DNA of 7,534 bases from Armatimonadota bacterium (GTDB lineage: Bacteria > Sysuimicrobiota > Sysuimicrobiia > Sysuimicrobiales > Kaftiobacteriaceae): assembly GCA_020028535.1 (NCBI GenBank), contig JAIBHM010000086.1, positions 1-7,534 on the forward strand, written 5' to 3'. The notes beneath the pieces were generated by a model, which was not told the origin of the DNA, did not search any database, and saw nothing but the letters and a program-made list of their open reading frames with translations. Positions within the stretch are counted from its first letter, which is position 1; each line of letters starts with the position of its first letter. The translations under genes were made by a program, and so were the position numbers. Positions 1 to 5,538 of this stretch are shown piece after piece.

Positions 1-362
1 CCCAGCACGTACATGAACTTGGTCCAATCCCACTGCGCGTTAAGCCGAATTCTCCCTCGACTACCGGAGCTGATGCTTTCCATGAGGGCGGAGAGTTCAA
101 TGTGGCTCATGCCAAGGTCTTTACCGATTCTGCGAAGCTCTGCGGGGGTGAAGCAGCGCTTCCGCCGACTGTCGCTCATTCGTGGATAGCACAGGTTCAG
201 CGCCGATGCTGCGGCCCGCAACGTTCCGTACTTCGCGCGGAGCCGGTCCTCCACGCTCTGATCGCGAAGGTGCACGTAGGCGTGGAACTCTCCCAAGAGG
301 TCGAGTATGGTGGGCTGTGATCCCGCGACGGGGAACCACTTGGTCGCGTAGATCGCCTGGCC
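1..362 (-). other. Start of intein insert: putative DNA-recognition region and LAGLIDADG endonuclease onset
   Basis: Intein residues 101-220 include LLGEFHAYVHL, then KYGTLRAAASALNL, FTPAELRRIGKDLGMS and DWTKFMYVL. KYGTLRAAASALNL reads as a short helix-turn-helix-like element of the kind seen next to endonuclease domains in archaeal inteins. The final FMYVLG resembles the first residues of LAGLIDADG block C. This is inference from partial sequence: the catalytic Asp of the motif falls outside the window, so endonuclease activity cannot be judged. Confidence 0.6.
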
Positions 363-1430
363 GGGATCGAGATTTGAAGCCGGAACCATCGTTGGACCTT
401 CCATGGTATCAACGAGTACTTTGTGATCGGGGGTCAGTGAAAACTCGGTCCCGCTTGCGGTGCGGATCTTCAACATCCGGCCCCGGTAGCGCAGCTTCTG
501 CACGTCACTGATGCGGGAAGCCGTTGGAGCCATCGCCTCCCATGAGAGGATCGGCGGAAGTTCGTTTTTGCGTCGCGTTCCCGAGAGGACTTCATCTACC
601 ACATCTCCGATGCGCGCCACCGTTCCATCTGCAAAGAGGACCTCTGTTTCTGGGAGGAAGCAATACGACGTCATATCCGTGAGAATGACCAGCACCTGCA
701 TGTCGAGTTCGAACGCAAGGTACTCGGCCGCGGTGAGCGCGACCCGCGGCGTAATGAGCCGCTCGATCGCCGGGTCATCGGCCAGATTGAGGAAGACAAC
801 CGAGCGCGCCAGTGCGCCCGTAGACTCAAACTGATCGATGAAGAAGGCGGCCTCGCGCTGGGTGATCCCCATGGCGGCAAATACGACCGAGAAGGCCTCT
901 GCTTCACCCAGGACCTTGGCCTGGCGGGCGATCTGCGCGGCGATCTCGTTGTGCGGCAGCCCAGAGCCGCTAAAGATGGGGAGCTTCTGGCCGCGGACCA
1001 GCGTGTTCAGCCCGTCAATGGAGGAGATACCCGTCTGGATAAACTCCTGCGGCCGCTGGCGTGCGACGGGGTTGATCGGTGCGCCGATAATGGGCAACCG
1101 CTTCTCGGGGATGATGGGGGGCAGACCGTCAATCGGATCGCCTAGACCGCTGAAGCGGCGGCCGACGATCTCCCGCGAGACGCCAAGGCGCGCGACGTCC
1201 TCGCGCAGGCTGATGCTGGTCTTGGCGAGATCGAGGCCCCGCGTCTCTTCGAACACCTGAATGACGGCGTTGCGCTCGGAGACTTCGATCACCTGGCCGC
1301 CGCGGACGGTGTCGTCAGGCAGGTGGATGTTCACGATCGCGCCGTAAGAGAGATCGCTCGCCCCCTCTAAGAAAATCAGCGGACCTGAGATGTATGAGAT
1401 CGACTGGTAGCGTTTCGTCGTAAGCTGCAT
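1..1430 (-). CDS. atpB: V/A-type ATPase subunit B, interrupted by an intein (partial, runs off left edge)
   Basis: The B subunit is the non-catalytic nucleotide-site partner of A in the A3B3 head. Residues 1-256 (1430-663) are B-subunit sequence. They include an N-terminal beta-barrel (ISGPLIFLEG at 14-23), GRRFSGLGDPIDGLPP at 90-105, RQRPQEFIQTGISSIDGL, the degenerate P-loop region PIFSGSGLPHNEIAAQIARQ at 150-169, VVFAAMGITQREAAFF, and VLVILTDMTSY at 246-256. Relatives normally continue with Cys-Glu-Ala-Leu-Arg-Glu. Here the frame instead enters an intein at codon 257 and stays open for 220 codons to the window edge. About 200 or more C-terminal B residues are therefore expected beyond the edge, after the intein. 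The ATG at 1430 is 2 bases after the A stop, with GAGGAG 5 bases upstream. No frameshift or stop occurs in the visible part. Subunit identity is certain; functional output depends on splicing. Confidence 0.96.
   Translation of the reverse strand, partial: MQLTTKRYQSISYISGPLIFLEGASDLSYGAIVNIHLPDDTVRGGQVIEVSERNAVIQVFEETRGLDLAKTSISLREDVARLGVSREIVGRRFSGLGDPIDGLPPIIPEKRLPIIGAPINPVARQRPQEFIQTGISSIDGLNTLVRGQKLPIFSGSGLPHNEIAAQIARQAKVLGEAEAFSVVFAAMGITQREAAFFIDQFESTGALARSVVFLNLADDPAIERLITPRVALTAAEYLAFELDMQVLVILTDMTSYCFLPETEVLFADGTVARIGDVVDEVLSGTRRKNELPPILSWEAMAPTASRISDVQKLRYRGRMLKIRTASGTEFSLTPDHKVLVDTMEGPTMVPASNLDPGQAIYATKWFPVAGSQPTILDLLGEFHAYVHLRDQSVEDRLRAKYGTLRAAASALNLCYPRMSDSRRKRCFTPAELRRIGKDLGMSHIELSALMESISSGSRGRIRLNAQWDWTKFMYVL
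363..662 (-). other. Intein N-terminal splicing (Hint) domain
   Basis: About 100 residues carry blocks A and B of a class 1 intein: Cys1, Thr6, Val8, then G71, T77 and H80 in GTEFSLTPDH. Between them lies a variable stretch with KLRYRGRMLKIRTASG, the strand pair that usually precedes block B. The domain end near residue 100 is approximate. The other half of the Hint fold should lie after the endonuclease, beyond the window. Confidence 0.9.
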
Positions 1431-1432
1431 CG

Positions 1433-3208
1433 CTACTCCTCACCTCCGGCCACCGCCGGCTCGGCCGGTTTGACACCAAACGCCTCCGGCAGACGCTTGA
1501 ACCAGTCCTGAATGTATGTCTCGAACTGGTCTTTCGGTGTCTCCTTCATGCGCGCAATCTCCTCGATCTGTTTCAGGTTCAGGATCTCATCGAGGAGCAT
1601 GCCGCGCTTCAGCGCGGCGCTGGCTTCGTCGTAAAATCGGATGATCGCCTTCAGGATCCCGTAGGACTTCATCAGCGGGCAGTCAGAGTCGACGTCGCTA
1701 TACGCGCTCTGCTGGAGGAAGTCTTCGCGCAGCATCTTGCCGGCCTCGATGATCAAGCGCTGGTCGTCCTGCAGCGCATCTGGACCGACCAACTGCACGA
1801 TCTCCTGCAGCTCCGCTTCCCGCTGCAACAATGTTGACGCGCGCTCGCGAAGCTCCTGAAAATCGGCCGGCATGTTCTCCCGGTACCAGGGCTGGAACAG
1901 CTCAATGTACAGACTGTAGGAACGAAGCCAGTTGATCGAGGGAAAGTGCCGGCGGCTGGCCAGGCGGTCGTCGAGCGCCCAGAAGGTCCCGACGACACGC
2001 AGGGTCGACTGGGTCACAGGCTCGCTGAAGTCCCCCCCTGGCGGCGAGACGGCGCCGACGACGGTGATCGAACCGTTGCGCTCGGGCCGCCCGATGCAGA
2101 CCACGCGACCCGACCGCTCGTAGAATGCGGCCAGACGGCTGCTGAGGTAGGGAGGATAGCCTTCCTCGGCCGGCATTTCCTCCAGCCGCGAGGAAATCTC
2201 GCGCATTGCCTCTGCCCACCGGCTCGTGGAGTCGGCCATGACCGCAACCTTCAACCCCTGATCCCGCCAGTACTCGGCCAGGGTGATGCCCGTGTAGACG
2301 GAGGCCTCACGCGCGGCCACCGGCATGTTGCTCGTGTTGGCGATGATCATCGTGCGCTCCATCAATGGGCGCCCGGTGCGGGGGTCGATCAGCTCGGGGA
2401 ACTCCTCAAGCACTTCCGTCATCTCATTGCCGCGCTCACCGCAGCCGACATAGATGATGACGTCGGCGTCGCCCCACTTGGCCAACGTCTGCTGCATGAC
2501 GGTCTTCCCGGCGCCGAACGGCCCAGGGATCGCCGCCGTCCCACCCATCGCCACAGGGAACAACACGTCGATGATCCGCTGCCCCGTGATGAACGGCTCG
2601 CGGGGCTCCAACCGCTCCTTCACCGGACGCGGCTGACGAACAGGCCAGTGGTGCATCATCTGCAGCTCAGTTCCGTCCTTCAGCCGGCAGATCGTCTCCG
2701 TGACGGTGAACTCGCCCTGACGTATGTCTGCGATCTCCCCTCCCGCCGCGTTTGGAGGGACGGCGATCTTGTGTTTGAACCCGAACTCCTGCACCCATCC
2801 AAGCTCATCGCCCGGCATAACACGGTCATTGGCCTTGGCAGTCGGCGTAAATGCCCACTTCTTGTCGCGGTCGATCGCTTGGACGATGACGCCGCGGGCA
2901 ATAAAATCGCCGGTCTGCTTCCGGACGGCTTCGAGCGGCCGGAGGATACCGTCGAAGACACCCGTCAGGAGCCCCGGGCCCAGCTCGACCGTCAGGGGGT
3001 TGCCGGTGCTCTCGACCGGCTCGCCCACGTACAACCCTGAAGTGTCCTCGTACACCTGGACGAACACGGTTTGACCGTCCAGGCGGATGATTTCCCCAAG
3101 GAGCCCTTCTTTGCCGACACGCACCACGTCGTACATCCGCGCTCCAACCATCTCCTTGGCGATGACCGTGGGGCCGGAGATCTTGATGATGGAACCCTTG
3201 ATGGCCAT
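1433..3208 (-). CDS. atpA: V/A-type ATPase catalytic subunit A
   Basis: This 591-residue protein is the catalytic nucleotide-binding subunit of the A3B3 head. The N-terminal beta-barrel opens with IKGSIIKISGPTVIA. The A-specific bulge domain follows at roughly 110-190 (KKWAFTPTAKANDRVMPGDELG onward in part). The P-loop GPFGAGKT lies at 229-236 with K235 and T236. GCGERGNEM at 255-263 carries the catalytic Glu E258 and R259, and VAVMADSTSRWAEA at 321-334 is the Walker B region with D326. SSRLEEMPAEEGYPPYL and the C-terminal helical domain complete it. All key residues are present, length is normal, and no intein interrupts the P-loop, a site known to host them in A subunits of yeast and some archaea. 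The ATG at 3208 lies 9 bases after the F stop behind a perfect AGGAGG. The gene ends 2 bases before subunit B. Confidence 0.98.
   Translation of the reverse strand: MAIKGSIIKISGPTVIAKEMVGARMYDVVRVGKEGLLGEIIRLDGQTVFVQVYEDTSGLYVGEPVESTGNPLTVELGPGLLTGVFDGILRPLEAVRKQTGDFIARGVIVQAIDRDKKWAFTPTAKANDRVMPGDELGWVQEFGFKHKIAVPPNAAGGEIADIRQGEFTVTETICRLKDGTELQMMHHWPVRQPRPVKERLEPREPFITGQRIIDVLFPVAMGGTAAIPGPFGAGKTVMQQTLAKWGDADVIIYVGCGERGNEMTEVLEEFPELIDPRTGRPLMERTMIIANTSNMPVAAREASVYTGITLAEYWRDQGLKVAVMADSTSRWAEAMREISSRLEEMPAEEGYPPYLSSRLAAFYERSGRVVCIGRPERNGSITVVGAVSPPGGDFSEPVTQSTLRVVGTFWALDDRLASRRHFPSINWLRSYSLYIELFQPWYRENMPADFQELRERASTLLQREAELQEIVQLVGPDALQDDQRLIIEAGKMLREDFLQQSAYSDVDSDCPLMKSYGILKAIIRFYDEASAALKRGMLLDEILNLKQIEEIARMKETPKDQFETYIQDWFKRLPEAFGVKPAEPAVAGGEE
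1436..1447 (-). promoter_or_regulatory. Ribosome binding site for subunit B within the end of subunit A
   Basis: The minus strand reads GGAGGTGAGGAG in the last codons of subunit A, with the nearer GAGGAG 5 bases before the ATG at 1430. The stop of A lies within the spacer, so A and B are probably translated together at similar rates, as their 3:3 ratio requires. Confidence 0.75.
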
Positions 3209-3213
3209 GGCTG

Positions 3214-3219
3214 CCTCCT
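3214..3219 (-). promoter_or_regulatory. Consensus ribosome binding site for subunit A
   Basis: The minus strand reads TAGGAGGCAGCC before the ATG, so the full AGGAGG overlaps the TAG stop of subunit F and sits 5 bases from the start of A. It is among the strongest sites in the operon, fitting a subunit needed in three copies per complex. Confidence 0.8.
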
Positions 3220-3535
3220 ACCTCAACTTCACGTAGAATCCGATGTGCTCTTTCACCAGACGCGCAATGTACGCCTCGCCACTCTCGAGTTGGGTTCGCG
3301 ACGCGGGGAAAGGCACGATGATCGGCAGTTCGCGACCGCGCAGCATCCGGCTGCGGTCGTCATCGGTCCCCTGTAGGAGATCCTCATTGACCGCCACGAG
3401 GCCGTAGTCCAGGGGCAACAGCGAGCGCAGCTGCTCCAGGGCTGCCTGCGGTGAGGCCGCCTCGCGCACCTCGACTCCCGCCAGGCGGAAGCCCGTCGCG
3501 GTCTCGGGATCGGTGATGACCACCATCCTATACAC
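3218..3535 (-). CDS. atpF: V/A-type ATPase subunit F (central axle)
   Basis: This 105-residue protein is the F subunit, which binds subunit D in the rotating central shaft. It has the CheY-like small-domain pattern of the family: MVVITDPETATGFRLAGVEV at 4-23, YGLVAVNEDLL at 44-54, LPIIVPFP at 70-77, and a C-terminal helix IARLVKEHIGFYVKL. The start chosen is GTG at 3535, which overlaps the subunit C stop by 8 bases. An in-frame ATG at 3526 would remove three residues. An AGGAGGGAG purine run sits 7-10 bases before the GTG but too far (about 19) from the ATG, so the GTG is favoured. The family name is clear from both sequence and position between C and A. Confidence 0.94.
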   Translation of the reverse strand: MYRMVVITDPETATGFRLAGVEVREAASPQAALEQLRSLLPLDYGLVAVNEDLLQGTDDDRSRMLRGRELPIIVPFPASRTQLESGEAYIARLVKEHIGFYVKLR

Positions 3536-4559
3536 CGATCATCTCCCTCCTCACCCGCTCGCGGGGAATCCCGAGCCCTTTGCTGCGGGCAATGAGCCGA
3601 AGGTTCTTCACCTCGTTGTACTTGAGCGCCAGATACCCGATCACGACGTCGATCGACAGCGGATCGCCGAGGTACAGGGCGGTTTGCGCGCGGATCATCG
3701 TCAGGTCCAGCTGATGCTCGAACTCCGTGAGGTCCTCCGGAAAGGATTTCACCGGAAACCCCCGCACGCGCAGGCCCTGCAGCCCTTGTTCAGCCCGCTC
3801 GCGATTGGCCACCAGAAGAAACAAATCCTCGCTGACAATCGCCCCTCCAGGGACGAAAAAGCGCGCTTTCTCATCCCGGGAGAGGCGCTCCTCTCGCTGC
3901 AGCTTCAACGCGGTCTTTACGTTGGCCGCGTCGATCTCGGCCTGGAGCAGGGCGCGGACAACTTGCTCACTTCCTCCGCTCCCGGAGGCTACGCGCAACC
4001 CATGTTCGGCATAAGCGCGCTCCAGCTGCAGCTCCATCGCGAAGGGATCTTTTGTAGCCACATACGTCTTGAGGCCCCGCGCCAGGGCGGGCGCGAACGG
4101 ATGGTCCAAACCGCTAAACGCGCCCACCACGTGGGCGATATCGGGCTGCGAAGCGAGCTCCCTGAGCGCCGCCTCGCCGAGGCTGCCCGCGGGGATCAGG
4201 CTCGAGGCGATATCATCCTGGTGCACGCCGCTGTGCTTGCCCCGCAGGATGATGCGGAGATTGATGAGGTCCCACCGCATCAGCACGACCTCGATCAGCG
4301 CCCGCGGCTTACCGTCGGCGAATGAAAGCACTTTGGTCGTCGTGTTGTAAAAGTTGCGGGCGAGCGCCACGTCCACCGCCTGCAGGGTAGCGTAGCGGGA
4401 AAGCGCCTCTTGAAGATCATGGCCGTACGGAGTGTTGTTCAGCGCCTGGATGAATGCGTCCAGCGTTGGAACCGCGAGAAGCTCTTCCATCCGTCCCGGG
4501 TCGAGGAGGCGGCTCTTCATCGCCCGGACGCGCGCATTGATATACGGAAAGTCAGGCAC
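3528..4559 (-). CDS. atpC: V/A-type ATPase subunit C (central rotor adaptor, d-subunit homologue)
   Basis: This 343-residue protein is the funnel-shaped adaptor that links the D/F axle to the K ring. It starts with PYINARVRAMKSRLL (residues 5-19), the most typical C-subunit signature, followed by a LNNTPYG motif. It continues with repeated helical units, including DLINLRIILRGKHSG, and ends EVKNLRLIARSKGLGIPRERVRREMIGV-like sequence from about 316. It is soluble with no membrane segment. Length fits the family (about 320-350). The start is a GTG directly abutting the TAG of subunit E, so translation is probably coupled to E; only a weak GGGG precedes it. Its 3' end overlaps subunit F by 8 bases. 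Confidence 0.95.
   Translation of the reverse strand: MPDFPYINARVRAMKSRLLDPGRMEELLAVPTLDAFIQALNNTPYGHDLQEALSRYATLQAVDVALARNFYNTTTKVLSFADGKPRALIEVVLMRWDLINLRIILRGKHSGVHQDDIASSLIPAGSLGEAALRELASQPDIAHVVGAFSGLDHPFAPALARGLKTYVATKDPFAMELQLERAYAEHGLRVASGSGGSEQVVRALLQAEIDAANVKTALKLQREERLSRDEKARFFVPGGAIVSEDLFLLVANRERAEQGLQGLRVRGFPVKSFPEDLTEFEHQLDLTMIRAQTALYLGDPLSIDVVIGYLALKYNEVKNLRLIARSKGLGIPRERVRREMIGV
3543..3551 (-). promoter_or_regulatory. Ribosome binding site for subunit F inside the end of subunit C
   Basis: The minus strand reads AGGAGGGAG within the codons for the last residues of subunit C. It lies 7-10 bases before the GTG at 3535, depending on which part pairs, and supports that start over the downstream ATG. 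It also makes C and F translation likely to be coupled. Confidence 0.65.
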
Positions 4560-5141
4560 CTAGGAACCCCACAGGAGCGCGGCGACCTCAGAGGCCACCA
4601 CCGGCCTGACGCGCTCGAGCCGCGACAGCAAAGTATTCTCCACGACGAACCGCCGGTCGGCCGTGGCGACCCGCGCGCCCCCGCTCGCGTCTTCCGCCGT
4701 GGTGACCTCCGCGTCCAGACCGAGATCGCGCACCGCCTGCTTCGCCAGCTCGCGGTCATCGGGATGGACTTCAACCACAATCCGTCCGTTCAGGCCTGAA
4801 GCGGCTTCGCGGATCATGGCCCGCAGCGCGGCGGCGTAGCGCCCTTTTTCCTGCTGCACTTTCCGCAGCTGCTCTTCGGCGCGCCTGAAGACCTCCGCCA
4901 TCACCTGATCCTTGGCCTGCAACACTTGAGCCGCCGCCCGCACCTGGGCTGTGCTGTGGGCTCTAGCCAGCGCCGCGCGACGGTCCGCTTCCACGCGGGC
5001 GCGCTGGCTGTCCAGCTCGGCCGCAGCGGCTTTGCGAGCCTCCTCGAGAATCCCCTCGGCCTGCGCCCGGGCGTCGCTGAGGATCCGCTCGATCTCCGCC
5101 GCAGACTCCTTCTCCAGGATGGCGACCAGCTCAGAGCTCAC
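4560..5141 (-). CDS. atpE: V/A-type ATPase subunit E (peripheral stalk)
   Basis: This 193-residue protein is the E subunit of the peripheral stalk, which holds the A3B3 head against rotation. Residues about 10-115 are a long charged, alanine-rich helix with no proline, as expected for the coiled coil it forms with subunit G/H. The C-terminal part (about 118-193) is a compact domain with IVVEVHPDDRELAKQ, a GGARVATADRRFVVENT segment (residues 154-170) and a final LERVRPVVASEVAALLWG. This matches the family's C-terminal head-binding domain. The start is GTG at 5141, 11 bases after the K stop, with AAGGG 8 bases upstream overlapping the K stop codon. Length is normal (about 185-200 in relatives). 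Its partner G/H is not in the window and may lie before subunit I. Confidence 0.94.
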   Translation of the reverse strand: MSSELVAILEKESAAEIERILSDARAQAEGILEEARKAAAAELDSQRARVEADRRAALARAHSTAQVRAAAQVLQAKDQVMAEVFRRAEEQLRKVQQEKGRYAAALRAMIREAASGLNGRIVVEVHPDDRELAKQAVRDLGLDAEVTTAEDASGGARVATADRRFVVENTLLSRLERVRPVVASEVAALLWGS

Positions 5142-5152
5142 GTGCGCTGCCC

Positions 5153-5476
5153 TTAGATCTTGCCGATGATGAAGAATGCCACGAGGAATCCGAGGATGAT
5201 CATAGTTTCAGGCAGCGCGAGGAACACGAGCATGAGGCCGCTGATCTCCGGCCGCTCTGCAATCGCTCCGGCCGCCGCCGCACCGATGCGCGACTGTGCC
5301 CACGCCGTCCCGATGGCACCGAGCCCAACACTCAACGCCGCGGCCAGACCAAGGAGACCCGCATTAGAGCCGCCACCGGCAGCCGGGGCAGTTTCTTCAG
5401 GCGCCGCAAGTACCGCGCCGGCCGCCATGAGCGTGACGACCAACCCTCCAAGCATAACGAGCACCGCTCTCTTCAA
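5153..5476 (-). CDS. atpK: V/A-type ATPase subunit K (proteolipid ring c-subunit), with signal peptide
   Basis: This is the small rotor-ring proteolipid that carries ions across the membrane. From a TTG at 5476 it is 107 residues. It begins MKRAV, followed by a hydrophobic stretch ending AVLA at about residue 24 (a good signal-peptide cleavage site), an Ala/Gly/Glu-rich linker, then one two-helix hairpin. The hairpin includes AQSRIGAAAAGAIAERPE (helix 1 and loop) and LALPETMIILGF (helix 2). E90 in LPET is the ion-binding carboxylate. The frame stays open upstream to another TTG at 5542, which would overlap the subunit I stop and give 129 residues. I prefer 5476 because a strong GGAGG lies 8 bases upstream and the protein then starts as a clean signal peptide. 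There is a single hairpin, not a duplicated one. No Tyr follows the LPET motif, which weakly argues against Na+ coupling, but ion choice is unresolved. Confidence 0.93.
   Translation of the reverse strand: MKRAVLVMLGGLVVTLMAAGAVLAAPEETAPAAGGGSNAGLLGLAAALSVGLGAIGTAWAQSRIGAAAAGAIAERPEISGLMLVFLALPETMIILGFLVAFFIIGKI
5405..5476 (-). other. Predicted signal peptide of subunit K
   Basis: The first 24 residues have a Lys-Arg N-region, an uncharged hydrophobic core (AVLVMLGGLVVTLMAAG) and a small-residue end, V-L-A, before APEET. This is the classic signal peptidase I pattern. Some bacterial V/A-ATPase proteolipids, including the Thermus one, are known to carry such a leader; here it is inferred from sequence only. 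The exact cleavage site could be one residue later. Confidence 0.7.
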
Positions 5477-5484
5477 CCAACTCA

Positions 5485-5489
5485 CCTCC
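5485..5489 (-). promoter_or_regulatory. Ribosome binding site that sets the subunit K start
   Basis: The minus strand reads GGGGAGGTGAG here, with the GGAGG core 8 bases before the TTG at 5476. The alternative upstream TTG at 5542 has only a weak GAGG about 10 bases before it. This site is the main reason for choosing the shorter K protein. The 62 bases between the subunit I stop and this start hold no other recognisable element. Confidence 0.75.
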
Positions 5490-5538
5490 CCGCGTGGAGT
5501 TCCACCTTCATCGTACCGAAGGGCATGTGAAGCCTGAG

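Larger units (their letters stand above)
1..662 (-). other. Intein inserted in V/A-ATPase subunit B (N-terminal 220 residues, truncated by window edge)
   Basis: Immediately after B-subunit Tyr256 the reading frame becomes an intein, a self-excising protein element. Residue 1 is Cys, the N-terminal splicing nucleophile, in block A CFLPETEVLFADGTVARIGD (Thr6 and Val8 are family-typical). Block B is RTASGTEFSLTPDHKVLVD at 67-85, with T77 and H80 in the TxxH positions that activate the first peptide bond. Residues about 101-220 are not part of a minimal splicing domain. They are expected to lead into a homing endonuclease: the last codons give KFMYVL, and the next codon begins GG (Gly), as in the opening of a first LAGLIDADG motif. 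GC content here is about 59% against about 64% for the adjoining B coding sequence (hand count). Blocks F and G, with the terminal His-Asn and Cys+1, are outside the window, so splicing competence cannot be confirmed. Confidence 0.95.

Noticed and set aside
102..511. Short plus-strand open frames over the intein region as possible separate genes
   Set aside because: The minus-strand frame here is continuous with subunit B and carries intein blocks A and B; the plus-strand translations are low-complexity Arg-rich sequence.
1..1430. Subunit B as a pseudogene or frameshifted gene, because B similarity stops at residue 256
   Set aside because: There is no stop or frame change from 1430 to the edge, and the new sequence starts precisely with an intein block A and contains block B, so an in-frame intein explains the break.
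1946..3040. Long plus-strand open frame (364 codons) opposite subunit A
   Set aside because: It is antisense to conserved subunit A sequence with catalytic motifs; the Arg/His/Pro/Asp-rich translation is typical of an antisense frame in GC-rich DNA and shows no domain.
3513..4325. Plus-strand open frame (270 codons) opposite subunit C and the start of F
   Set aside because: Antisense to well-conserved C-subunit sequence and without any recognisable family pattern.
5477..5538. Possible promoter or terminator in the 62 bases between I and K
   Set aside because: No inverted repeat with a T run and no clear -35/-10 pair was seen; the only convincing element is the K ribosome site.
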